A stretch of 64,000 nucleotides of DNA from positions 19,204-83,203 of the forward strand of contig JAMCSM010000013.1 of assembly GCA_023380915.1 (NCBI GenBank). The letters run 5' to 3'. This DNA is from Actinomycetota bacterium (lineage in GTDB: Bacteria > Actinomycetota > Humimicrobiia > Humimicrobiales > Humimicrobiaceae). Under the pieces are notes generated by a model that made no database searches, was not told the origin of the DNA, and saw only the letters and a list, made by a program, of their open reading frames with translations. Of the stretch, positions 25,316 through 33,750 are shown in pieces (positions within the stretch are counted from its first letter, which is position 1; every line of letters starts with the position of its first letter). The position numbers were made by a program, and so were the translations under genes.

Positions 25316-26269
25316 ATGGAAAATAATAAGAAAAATACTCAATTTGACGTAGCTGGTTTTGGTATCGCAACACTGGACTACATCTGTTTGGTTGATGAAG
25401 TCGCAAATTTTAATAATTCAATATTTATTTCAGATGTTAATTTTTTTGGTGGAGGGGTTGTGCCAACTGCGCTAGTGGCACTTCAGAGACTTGGAGGCAA
25501 ATCAGCATTTGTAACTTCATTGGGTAAGGATTGGACAGGAAAAGAGATAATAAAAGGATTAAAAAAAGAAAAAATAGATTGCTCAGGAGTTGATTTTGTT
25601 GATAATATTCATTCTCCATTTAGCTTTGTACAGGTTACAAGAAGTCTTGGAGAAAGAGCAATAGCTTTCTACCCAGGATCCAGTTCTTTATTAAAATTCA
25701 CTGAAAGAGCTAAATATTTAATTAGTAAAAGTAAGATACTTCATTTGGACGGCCTTAAACCTGAGGAAAATTTAAAAGCTGCTGAATTTGCCCGTAAACA
25801 TGGGCTAAAAGTAATGATAGACACAAATAAAGTAATGGAAGGTACCAAGAGGTTGCTTGCAAATGCTGATTACCTAATTTTGCCTCAATCTTTCTTATAT
25901 GATTATACTGGTTTAAAAGATATAAAAGATGCTTTATTAAGGATAAAAAAGGAATATGATCCTGAAATATTGGTTGTAACCATAGGTATCGAAGGTTCAC
26001 TTGCTTTAGTAAATAATGGTTTCTTATATGTTAAAACCTTTAAGGAAATTGAAAGAAAAGATACAACCGGAGCAGGGGATGTATACCATGGTGCGTTTCT
26101 TTTTGGAATCATACATGGATGGTCAGTGAAAGACATAATGGTTTTTTCATCTGCAGCATCTTCTATAAAATGCATGAGTTATGGTGGAAGGAATGGTATA
26201 CCAAATTTTGATGCAACTATGAGATTTTTAAAAGAGCATGATATAGATATTAAAAATTTTAGAATTTAA
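25316..26269 (+). CDS. PfkB-family carbohydrate kinase
   Basis: About 317 residues from the ATG at 25316 (MENNKKNTQFDVAGFG), preferred over an in-frame ATG at 25259 because homology to the family begins shortly after it. PfkB signature 1 lies in FFGGGVVPTALVALQRLGGK and signature 2 in RKDTTGAGDVYHGAFLFG, which includes the catalytic aspartate. GEDW-type sugar contacts read SLGKDWTGKEI. It is an ATP-dependent kinase of a furanose sugar, ribokinase-like. Following the second isomerase-like gene, it probably phosphorylates that enzyme's product. Confidence 0.9.
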   Translation: MENNKKNTQFDVAGFGIATLDYICLVDEVANFNNSIFISDVNFFGGGVVPTALVALQRLGGKSAFVTSLGKDWTGKEIIKGLKKEKIDCSGVDFVDNIHSPFSFVQVTRSLGERAIAFYPGSSSLLKFTERAKYLISKSKILHLDGLKPEENLKAAEFARKHGLKVMIDTNKVMEGTKRLLANADYLILPQSFLYDYTGLKDIKDALLRIKKEYDPEILVVTIGIEGSLALVNNGFLYVKTFKEIERKDTTGAGDVYHGAFLFGIIHGWSVKDIMVFSSAASSIKCMSYGGRNGIPNFDATMRFLKEHDIDIKNFRI

Positions 26270-26295
26270 ATCTAAAAAATTTTAGGGGAAACTAA

Positions 26296-27429
26296 ATGTT
26301 GGATTTTCTAAATAACTATAAAGAGAGAATAATAGTATCAAAAAATAAAATTAAAAAATGTTATGTAGGGGAACAATTAAGTAATATCCCGTTAATATTT
26401 AATTTAAGTCCTTTTTATTTAATTAAAAGCAATAAAGTTGCTATAAAAAAATATTTTTCAAACCCTTATTCTGCCTTAGAAATACAATTAAAATCGATTA
26501 GCGAGCACCTGGAATTTATTGAAGATGATTATATTCCCTATCTTTATCCATACTGGGGTGTATGTGCACTGGCATCAGGTTTTGGTGGTAAAGTACAATT
26601 TTATGAAAACAAGGATCCCTGGCTGGATGAAAAAGCTATAAAGGATTTTAAAGATATAGATAAATTAAAAAAACCAGAGCTTGGACAAGCAGGTTTGATG
26701 AAAACAGTTTTTAATTTAATGAAAATATGGAAAAAAGAAGTAAAAGATGGGATTCCTATAGGAATTACTGATATTCAGGGGCCAATTTCAATTTCTATCG
26801 ACCTAATGGGGGTTGAAAACTTTTTTCTGGGGGTAATTGATTGTCCTAATAAGATTCATAAATTATTGGATATAGTAACTGAATACCTGATAGATTGTTT
26901 AAAAAAGTCATATAGCATTATTGGAGACAGAAATGATGGTTATTTTGTTACAGGAATTTATATACCGGCTGGATATGGAAAGGTAAGAATATCTGAAGAT
27001 AATATTATTTTTATCTCGCCTGAGATTTGTAAGGAATTTTTAAAACCTTATATTGAAAGAATATTTTCTGAAATAGGTAATGGTTCAATTCACTGGTGTG
27101 GTGATGGATTTAAAAATATTAATGAAATATCTAAGATTGAAGGTCTTATGGGTATTAATAATTGCAGTATGGGAGATATTGAAATCATAAAAAAACAAAA
27201 TGAAATTTCCACTGAGAAAAATTTAATATATCAAAATGAGGTAATTATGCCAAAACCTGAATGGTTTGCTAAATTAAAAGAAGTACTAATAAAAAAATAC
27301 TTACTGCATCATTTTATAATTAGCTCAGATAATTTTGGAATATCTTTTAATGGATACGAGTTAATGGATTTAGACAGAATTGAATATATAAAAAATATAT
27401 TAAGGATTAGTCATGCAAGTCTCAAATAG
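26296..27429 (+). CDS. Uroporphyrinogen decarboxylase-family protein 5 (divergent)
   Basis: 377 residues, the most divergent of the six UROD-superfamily proteins and lacking the usual KERV...PDRIP opening. Barrel features remain: YPYWGVCALASGFGGK, TDIQGPISISIDLMGVENFF, and the metal-site-like SIHWCGDGFKN (HxCG). The distal SSH-type motif is reduced to LHHFIISSDNFG. Some of these motifs recall members with trimethylamine-corrinoid or sugar-linked contexts, but I cannot assign a substrate. AGGGGAA lies just before the ATG. It sits between the PfkB kinase and UROD-family protein 6. Confidence 0.75.
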   Translation: MLDFLNNYKERIIVSKNKIKKCYVGEQLSNIPLIFNLSPFYLIKSNKVAIKKYFSNPYSALEIQLKSISEHLEFIEDDYIPYLYPYWGVCALASGFGGKVQFYENKDPWLDEKAIKDFKDIDKLKKPELGQAGLMKTVFNLMKIWKKEVKDGIPIGITDIQGPISISIDLMGVENFFLGVIDCPNKIHKLLDIVTEYLIDCLKKSYSIIGDRNDGYFVTGIYIPAGYGKVRISEDNIIFISPEICKEFLKPYIERIFSEIGNGSIHWCGDGFKNINEISKIEGLMGINNCSMGDIEIIKKQNEISTEKNLIYQNEVIMPKPEWFAKLKEVLIKKYLLHHFIISSDNFGISFNGYELMDLDRIEYIKNILRISHASLK

Positions 27430-27455
27430 AAAATTTAAAAACGAAAAAAGAAAAA

Positions 27456-28586
27456 GTGGAAACTGGCAATAGTTTTGAAAGAGTAAAAAAAGCTATTCAT
27501 TTTGGTTATCCCGATAGGATACCCATCATGCATGCCATACTGCCAGGTGCATGGCTTAAATATGGGGATAGCTTATATGAAATTGTTAAAAAATTTCCAG
27601 GTGATCTCGCCGATAAAAATTCAAAACCTTCTTTGAAAAGATCTTCTGCTAGTGGATACAGTATGAGTACAAATTTAACTAAAAAATATATATATGAGGA
27701 TGATTTTAGTTTCATAGAAGCGCGAAATTTTATGTATGGTCTTAATGAAGCATCAGGAAGACAACAGGATGAATGGGATTGTATCTGGGAAAAAATTGAT
27801 CCGGGTATAGTCGGTCAGGTTGTATCACATCCATTGGCAGATTGGGATAAATGGAAAAATTATAGATTTCCGGATACATTTGCTTATTGGAGATGGGATA
27901 ATGAAAATTTTTTAAATATTATTAAAGAGTCAAGATGTATGGGCAAATATATAATTGGATATGGGGGTAATGTTTTTGAAAAAATGCAATGGTTAAGAGG
28001 TTATGAAGAATTGATGATAGATATCTGTTTAAATCAGGAAAGAGTAAAAGCATTAGGTGAAAAAATTTGTGAATATGTTATTGGTACAGTACAGAAGCTT
28101 GCTGGATTTGGAGTTGATGGTATAGAAATTTCAGATGATTGGGGTACTCAAAAAGATTTAATGATAAGTCCAGATCTATGGCGAAAGTTATTTAAGCCTT
28201 ATTATAAGAATATTTTTAATGAAATTCATAAATTCGGAACTGAAATACATTTCCATACGGATGGTAATACTATAAGTATCATTGATGATTTGATTGAAAT
28301 AGGTGCTGATGTAATTAATCCGCAGTTTTCTGCAATGAATTTAGATGAACTCTCAAAAAAGGTAAAGAGCAAAGTATGCATAAGGACCGATATAGACAGG
28401 CAATATATTTTAATTAAATCAACTCCAAAAGAAATGGATGAATATATTAAGAAAATATTTGAACTTATGGGATCAGAAAAAGGCGGGATTATGTTTAAAG
28501 GAGAAATAAATTCGGATTGCCCTTTAGAATTAATAGAAGCCATGTATGTAGCTTTTGAAAAACATGGAAGATATTATTGGTCTTGA
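27456..28586 (+). CDS. Uroporphyrinogen decarboxylase-family protein 6
   Basis: 376 residues, UROD superfamily, starting at GTG 27456. The opening FERVKKAIHFGYPDRIPIM and the barrel segment EISDDWGTQKDLMISPDLW are typical. As in copy 2, the HxCG cysteine is missing (FHTDGNTISIIDDLIEIGAD), and the distal motif is KGEINSDCPLELI, so a zinc-dependent mechanism is doubtful. The family thus contains four HxCG members (copies 1, 3, 4, 5) and two without (2, 6). It is followed, after 82 bases, by the DhaL homologue. Confidence 0.82.
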   Translation: METGNSFERVKKAIHFGYPDRIPIMHAILPGAWLKYGDSLYEIVKKFPGDLADKNSKPSLKRSSASGYSMSTNLTKKYIYEDDFSFIEARNFMYGLNEASGRQQDEWDCIWEKIDPGIVGQVVSHPLADWDKWKNYRFPDTFAYWRWDNENFLNIIKESRCMGKYIIGYGGNVFEKMQWLRGYEELMIDICLNQERVKALGEKICEYVIGTVQKLAGFGVDGIEISDDWGTQKDLMISPDLWRKLFKPYYKNIFNEIHKFGTEIHFHTDGNTISIIDDLIEIGADVINPQFSAMNLDELSKKVKSKVCIRTDIDRQYILIKSTPKEMDEYIKKIFELMGSEKGGIMFKGEINSDCPLELIEAMYVAFEKHGRYYWS

Positions 28587-28668
28587 TTAAAACCCAAAAT
28601 CTATTGCAATGGAAGATTGAATTTGATTTTGCTGGTATTTATTTTACAGAAAAGGAGGTGTTTTTTAA

Positions 28669-29328
28669 ATGAAAAAAACACTAGATCTTCAAGATTTCAA
28701 ATCTATAATTAATATAATGAATGAAAATATACAGACCAATGTTAATTTATTGTCAAATTTAGATTCTGTTATTGGTGATGGTGATCATGGGATGTCAATG
28801 TCTAAAAGTTTTAAAAATGCAATTAATTCTTTAAATAATGAAAATGTTCAGACAATTCCAGAACTGCTTAGGGTTATGGGTAAATCTATTTTATCTTCAG
28901 TAGGTGGTGTAACCGGTGTTGTATTTGGATATTTTTTTATAGAAATGGGGAAAAATCTAAGTCCTGAAAAGAAAGAAGTTAATCTGGAAGATTTTTATTT
29001 TATGTTATCAAAATCATTAGAAGTGTCAATGAAACTTGGAAGTGGTGCAAAACCTGGAGACAAAACAATGATTGATGCTTTTTACCCTGCTGTGGAAAGT
29101 TTAAAGGATTCTATCGATAACAATTTAACTTTAAGTGAGGCCTTTAAAGAAATGTCTATAGCTGCAGAAAATGGTGCACTTTCAACAAAAGAAATGATTG
29201 CAAAAGTAGGACGTGCAAAATATTTAGGCCAGCGCTCTATAGGGTATCAGGATGCAGGCGCAACATCGCTGTATTTAATTTTAAAATCATTTAATGATTA
29301 TTTAGAGACACAGAACAAGAAAGGTTAA
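28669..29328 (+). CDS. DhaL-like subunit of a dihydroxyacetone-type kinase
   Basis: 219 residues. DhaL is the nucleotide-binding domain that passes phosphate to a ketose held covalently by DhaK. The Mg-ADP loop IGDGDHGMSMSKSF (Asp37, Asp39, His40) and GAKPGDKTMIDAF are present. A strong AAAGGAGGTG site precedes the ATG. DhaK follows after two bases. No PTS phosphodonor protein (DhaM) is nearby, so phosphate may come from ATP, as in erythrulose kinases of the DhaK family, or from a DhaM encoded elsewhere. Confidence 0.9.
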   Translation: MKKTLDLQDFKSIINIMNENIQTNVNLLSNLDSVIGDGDHGMSMSKSFKNAINSLNNENVQTIPELLRVMGKSILSSVGGVTGVVFGYFFIEMGKNLSPEKKEVNLEDFYFMLSKSLEVSMKLGSGAKPGDKTMIDAFYPAVESLKDSIDNNLTLSEAFKEMSIAAENGALSTKEMIAKVGRAKYLGQRSIGYQDAGATSLYLILKSFNDYLETQNKKG

Positions 29329-29330
29329 AT

Positions 29331-30350
29331 ATGAGAAAGCTTATTAATTCTCCTGAAAATATTGTAAGTGAAGTTATTGAAGGTTTTGTTTTAACAAATA
29401 AAAATAAAATAAAGCGAATAAAAAATTTAAATGTAGTTGCAAGAATGGATGCCCCTGTTAAAGACAAGATAGGTATTGTTATAGGAGGAGGAGCAGGGCA
29501 TGAGCCACTGTTCCTGGAGTATATTGGCAGGGGTATGGCCGATGTTGAAGTACACGGTCAAATTTTTGCAGCACCGCCACCTGACGCAGCATTAGAAGGG
29601 ATCAGGGCAGCGGATGGAGGTAAAGGAGTATTACTACTTTATAATAATTACAGGGGGGATGTCTTAAACTTTGGTATTGCTCAGGACATGGCAAGAGAAG
29701 AGGGAATAAAAGTTGAAACAGTTCTAATTAATGATGAGATCTCATCTGCTCCAAGGGAGAAGATGGAAGAAAGAAGGGGAACAACAGCAGATCATATAAT
29801 TATTAAAATTGCGGGAGCAGCTTCTGAGTCTGGATTAGATTTTGATTCCCTTATAAAATTATTAAAAAAAGCGGTTTATAATTCAAGATCACTTGGTGTA
29901 TCACTATCACCATGTACGCTTCCTGAAACAGGTCTTGCTACTTTTACCTTAGAAGAAGGCAAAATGGAATTTGGCATGGGCTTGCATGGTGAGGCAGGTA
30001 TTAAAAGAGTGGATTTGATGAGTGCAGACAAAACTACTGAAACAATAATTGACTTAATAATAGATGACCTTCCTTTTGAAAAAGGTGATAGTGCTGTTGC
30101 AATTGTTAATGGTTATGGTTCTACAACTCGAATGGAAATGTTTATAGTTATGAGAAGAATCCATTCTTATCTAGCTGAAAAAGGTATATTAATTTACTCT
30201 TCAGAAGTTGGAGAGTTCTGCACTTCCCAGGAAATGGCAGGAATATCCATTACTCTTGTAAAGTTAGATAATGAAATAAAGAAATTTTATGATATGCCTG
30301 CTGATAGTCCAGGGTATAGAAAATTTGGTTTTAGAATAAGGAAACCTTAA
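29331..30350 (+). CDS. DhaK-like substrate-binding subunit of a ketose kinase
   Basis: 339 residues. DhaK binds its ketose as a hemiaminal on a histidine; that residue is His219 in GMGLHGEAGI. GIVIGGGAGHEPLF is the N-terminal phosphate and substrate loop and LLYNNYRGDVLNFG is also conserved. The protein's stop abuts the ATG of the RuBisCO-like protein, implying co-translation. Relatives phosphorylate dihydroxyacetone, L- or D-erythrulose. With two broken isomerase genes of the erythrulose-phosphate type downstream, a four-carbon ketose is an attractive substrate, but this is inference. Confidence 0.9.
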   Translation: MRKLINSPENIVSEVIEGFVLTNKNKIKRIKNLNVVARMDAPVKDKIGIVIGGGAGHEPLFLEYIGRGMADVEVHGQIFAAPPPDAALEGIRAADGGKGVLLLYNNYRGDVLNFGIAQDMAREEGIKVETVLINDEISSAPREKMEERRGTTADHIIIKIAGAASESGLDFDSLIKLLKKAVYNSRSLGVSLSPCTLPETGLATFTLEEGKMEFGMGLHGEAGIKRVDLMSADKTTETIIDLIIDDLPFEKGDSAVAIVNGYGSTTRMEMFIVMRRIHSYLAEKGILIYSSEVGEFCTSQEMAGISITLVKLDNEIKKFYDMPADSPGYRKFGFRIRKP

Positions 30351-31622
30351 ATGTTTAATAAAAGTTTACATTTTTTGCCTGATGGTTTTGAAAGGGAAGA
30401 CTATATAGTTGCTACTTATTTTATTGAAGAAAAACCGTCAATTGACATGATAAAATTTGCTGAGACATTAGCTGTTGATATGAGCACTGGCACATGGACT
30501 GCCGTAGAAGGTGAAACGGAAGAAATGCGGGGAAGATATGCTGGTAAAGTTATCACAATTCATGAAATTCCTAATTATGAATTTGAACTTCCTGATAATA
30601 TTTGTGACAGAAAATATGTAGTAATTATAGCAATTCCTTTTATAAATATCGGACAGCAGATTCCAATGCTTCTTACAACTATTATTGGCAATACTTCAGT
30701 CATGGGTAAAATAAAACTTCTGGATATAGAATTTCCAAAAAAATATCTGGAAGACTTCAAGGGGCCAAAATTTGGCATAGAAGGTGTAAGAGAAATTCTG
30801 AGAGTACAGGCAAGACCTTTACTTAACAATATGATAAAGCCCTGTACAGGTTTTACTCCGGAAACCGGTGCAGAATTTTTCTACAAAGCCGCAGCAGGGG
30901 GAGTTGATATAATAAAAGATGACGAATTGCTTTCTGAAACATCTTATAACAACAGGGTTCAAAGAATAAAACTGTATATGAGAATGGCTGAAAAAGCATA
31001 TCAGGTTAAGGGTGAAAAAACACTTTATTGTGTAAATATTACTGATAGGGCTGATAAATTACTTGAAAATGCAAAAAGAGCGATAGAAGCTGGTGCGAAT
31101 GCAATAATGATTAATTATCTCACTCAGGGATTATCTTCATTTAGATGTATTGCTGAAAATTCTGAAATAAATGTTCCGATTCTTGCCCACCTTGATTTTT
31201 CGGGGGTATTGTATGCTAATCCTTATGGAGGAATGTCATCACATTTAGTTCTTGGAAAGCTTGCGAGACTTGCTGGTGCAGATATGATCGTATATCCTAT
31301 TGAATCAGGAAAGTACAGGCTTATTGATGAAAGATACAGGCAGATTGCTTATGATTTATCACTTGATTGGTATCATATAAAAAGAACCTTTCCAGTACCT
31401 GCAGGCGGGGTTCATCCACGAGTAGTACCTAAAATTTTGGATGATCTCGGTTTTGATATAGTACTGTCTGCAGGAGGTGCAATACATGGACATCCAATGG
31501 GTGCTTCTGCAGGAGCAAAGGCAATGAGACAGGCAATAGATGCAGCAGTAAATGGTATAAGTCTTGAAGAATATGCAGAAAATCATGAAGAATTAAAAAC
31601 TGCACTTGATAAATGGAAGTAA
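30351..31622 (+). CDS. RuBisCO-like protein, copy 2
   Basis: 423 residues, a second RuBisCO large-chain superfamily member, longer than copy 1. The active-site lysine region is NMIKPCTGFTPETG, and IIKDDELLSE (about residues 187-196) keeps the KDDE metal-binding set. The HAHR-like segment reads LAHLDFSGVLYAN, so the canonical catalytic histidine-arginine pair is altered. PAGGVHPRVVPKILDDLG and SAGGAIHGHPMGASAGAKAM form the phosphate-binding loops. ATG 30351 directly follows the DhaK stop, so its substrate is probably related to that kinase's product, such as a phosphorylated ketose or ketosugar acid. It differs clearly from copy 1 and may do a different reaction. Confidence 0.88.
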   Translation: MFNKSLHFLPDGFEREDYIVATYFIEEKPSIDMIKFAETLAVDMSTGTWTAVEGETEEMRGRYAGKVITIHEIPNYEFELPDNICDRKYVVIIAIPFINIGQQIPMLLTTIIGNTSVMGKIKLLDIEFPKKYLEDFKGPKFGIEGVREILRVQARPLLNNMIKPCTGFTPETGAEFFYKAAAGGVDIIKDDELLSETSYNNRVQRIKLYMRMAEKAYQVKGEKTLYCVNITDRADKLLENAKRAIEAGANAIMINYLTQGLSSFRCIAENSEINVPILAHLDFSGVLYANPYGGMSSHLVLGKLARLAGADMIVYPIESGKYRLIDERYRQIAYDLSLDWYHIKRTFPVPAGGVHPRVVPKILDDLGFDIVLSAGGAIHGHPMGASAGAKAMRQAIDAAVNGISLEEYAENHEELKTALDKWK

Positions 31623-31692
31623 AAATAGTCAGAAGTAAAGATTTACAAGAATTATAAACCACATAATTATGAGCGTAGAAAGGATTTATAAT

Positions 31693-31839
31693 TTGAAAAA
31701 AATTTTAGTTGGTTCTTCCTGGAAAATGAATAAGACTGTTAATGAGAGTATACAATATGCGAGGAAACTGATTGATTATCTTAAGAAAAATGAAAATTAT
31801 TTAAATCCTTATTTAGATATATTCATACTGATATGTTAA
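31693..31839 (+). pseudogene. Triosephosphate isomerase-like 5' fragment (tetrulose-phosphate isomerase type)
   Basis: A TTG-started reading frame after AGAAAGGATT encodes KKILVGSSWKMNKTVNESIQ and continues for 48 codons to a stop. The WKMNKT motif is the N-terminal catalytic strand of triosephosphate isomerase and of L-erythrulose-1-phosphate/D-erythrulose-4-phosphate isomerases (LerI/EryH). The rest of the enzyme is missing, and the reading frame runs straight into an FGGY kinase fragment. Confidence 0.8.
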
Positions 31840-32201
31840 AGAATATTTTTTGTTTACAAGTTAATGCCATAAAAGATAAATATATAACCCTTGTGTATAA
31901 AGCTTTGATAGTTAATAAACTAATACTTAGAATGTATATAACTAAGACAGGTCGTCTTGGTATGATGATTCTTGCTGGAACCGGAACAGATAAATTTACT
32001 CTAAAAGAAGCAATTTCTAAATTTGTAAAAATTAAAGATAGGTTTGAACCTGATAAAAATATCAGAACAAGATATGTTGATAAATTTGAAAAATATAAAA
32101 AATATACAGTCTTGTTTCTCAGTTTTATTAATAGTCATAGGAAAGTATTGTCTAGCCTAATTAATAAAAATATGTTTAATATAAAGCAATTTAATTTTTA
32201 G
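31833..32201 (+). pseudogene. FGGY kinase C-terminal fragment
   Basis: The open frame from ATG 31833 has an N-terminal part of no clear identity. Residues about 42-90 read GMMILAGTGTDKF, then KIKDRFEPDKN and a YVDKFEKYKKY-like end, matching the last 50 residues of FGGY sugar kinases. The two actin-like domains that should precede it are absent, so this is a remnant of a second kinase gene, fused by deletion to the isomerase fragment. Confidence 0.65.
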
Positions 32202-32276
32202 GTTGAAGTTGCTAATAAAAATTATATCAATTTATTGCATTAATTAAGATAATCATTTGATTTTTATAAGAACTTT

Positions 32277-32793
32277 ATGAATTATAATTCAAATCCCATT
32301 TTCAAAAACGTTATTCAAGTAGGAATTAGTTGTAAATGATCTTAAAAAGACCCTTGAGAAATATTTTAAAGATTATGGGATAGGTCCATGTTATGTAAGA
32401 AAATACTCTGGTGACAATGTAAAAGACATGTATCTTTATGGGGGAAAAATAGACTATTCTATGAATGTAGCATTTTGTTCTATTGGAAATGTGCAGTTTG
32501 AATTAATAGAACCAATAACTGATTCCATATACACTAAGTTTTACGATAGATATGGTGAAGGTATTTTGCATCACTTAAAGATGGAAGTCCAAAATTATGA
32601 AAGCGCTCTTAAGTTTTTTAAGTCAAAGGAGATAGAAGTCATAATGTCTGGTAATCATCTGGGAAGGAAGTATTCATATCTGTCAACAAGCAGAGATATT
32701 GGTTTTATAGCTGAAATTGCAAGCGCTCCTACAGAGTTTGCAAGCCCCGAACCTGATTACTGGTATCCTGGGGATAGGATTTTGTCTAAATAG
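32277..32793 (+). pseudogene. VOC (glyoxalase-fold) protein with frameshift
   Basis: The frame starting at ATG 32277 reads FKNVIQVGI and ends at a TGA at 32337-32339. One base shift near 32328-32332 restores VNDLKKTLEKYFKDYGIGP and a good VOC domain through HHLKMEV to the stop at 32791-32793. VOC proteins of this type act as epimerases, isomerases or lyases. Without the shift it would be a protein of about 170 residues. A single sequencing error could also explain it, but the flanking genes are broken too. Confidence 0.75.
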
Positions 32794-32838
32794 CTACAGA
32801 AAATATTATTAAAACGAAAATATAAAAAAATTTAAGAT

Positions 32839-33140
32839 ATGGTAATGTTTAGGAAAACTCTAGTTGGTTGCGGTTTTAAAATGAGAAAGAATGTTAAAGA
32901 TTCTGTTGGATATGCAAAATTATTATATGATTTTGTAGAAAGTAATATAACTGATTCAATTGCTATTGAAGTTTTTATACTTCCATCATTATTAACTTCT
33001 GTCCTATATCAATGATATTTAAAAATTCAACAAAAATAAAACTTGGTGCACAAAATTGCTGGTACGAAGATGAAGGATCCTTTACAAGAGAGATAAGTCC
33101 AAGAGATTTAAAAGAAATTGGATGTAAATATTTGGAAATT
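32839..33140 (+). pseudogene. Second triosephosphate isomerase-like gene, frameshifted and truncated
   Basis: Frame one, from ATG 32839, reads FRKTLVGCGFKMRKNVKDSV (the catalytic N-K of TIM is altered) and stops at 33013-33015. A second frame from 33012 continues with IKLGAQNCWYEDEGSFTREI and LKEIGCKYLEI, which are TIM strand 3 and 4 motifs. Similarity ends abruptly at about 33140, just where the GHSERR catalytic-loop sequence is expected. It is therefore both frameshifted and missing its C-terminal 60 percent. Confidence 0.8.
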
Positions 33141-33450
33141 GATTTGCAGCGCTGCTATTTGCAAAAAGTTTTTCAGACAGGCTTTTTGGGGCTTGATATT
33201 TAAAAACCTGAAAGACGGTCAGGGATTTGTAATTGAAAATTGCAGCAGTATTCATACTTTCTGGATGAGGTATAAGATTGACCTTATATTTCTTGACAGG
33301 AAAAATAAAATCATAAAGCTGTATGAAAACTTCAAACAATTCAGATTTACTCCCGTAATTAAAAATGCATGTAAGGTAATTGAACTTCCAGCTTCTACCA
33401 TCAGCAATAACTTCCTAAGAACAGGGGATGAATTAAAGTTTTTAAATTAG
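33118..33450 (+). pseudogene. DUF192-family protein with recombined 5' end
   Basis: Residues from about position 10 of this 110-codon frame match DUF192: FWGLIFKNLKDGQGF, IHTFWMRYKIDLIFLDRKNK, KVIELPASTI and GDELKF. The first codons (33118 to about 33145) overlap the dead isomerase sequence in another frame and are not DUF192-like, so the normal 5' end was replaced. The remaining ORF is open and could still be translated from ATG 33118. DUF192 genes often neighbour Tad pilus loci, and the Tad cluster begins 300 bases downstream. Confidence 0.6.
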
Positions 33451-33750
33451 TTTTTTCATCCTGCTGCTCAATAAAATCTTAAGACTATGGCAATTACATA
33501 TATATAATATAGAGTTTTTTAATTTAATAATACCCTTCTATTGCACAAACCAATCTATTGCCGGTAATTGCACTGTTATTAATGTTGTTTCCTTCATATA
33601 TTTAGCGTGACATGGATTTTCTTCATTCAAATACCAAAAAATTTTATAAATTTTATTATTTATGTATTTACATAAATAAATAATTATGCTAATATTCCAA
33701 ATAATCTAATTATGTAAATGAATAAATAGGCTTTTAAGCAAAATAATTAA
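33451..33750 (+). other. Gene-free stretch before the Tad locus
   Basis: About 300 AT-rich bases with no credible ORF. It must contain the promoter of the Tad operon, but I see no clear -35/-10 pair, terminator or inverted repeat that stands out. Confidence 0.5.

Noticed and set aside
32281..32300. AATTCAAATCCCAT resembling a tRNA T-arm
   Set aside because: No acceptor, D or anticodon arms can be built around it, and it codes for the start of the broken VOC protein.
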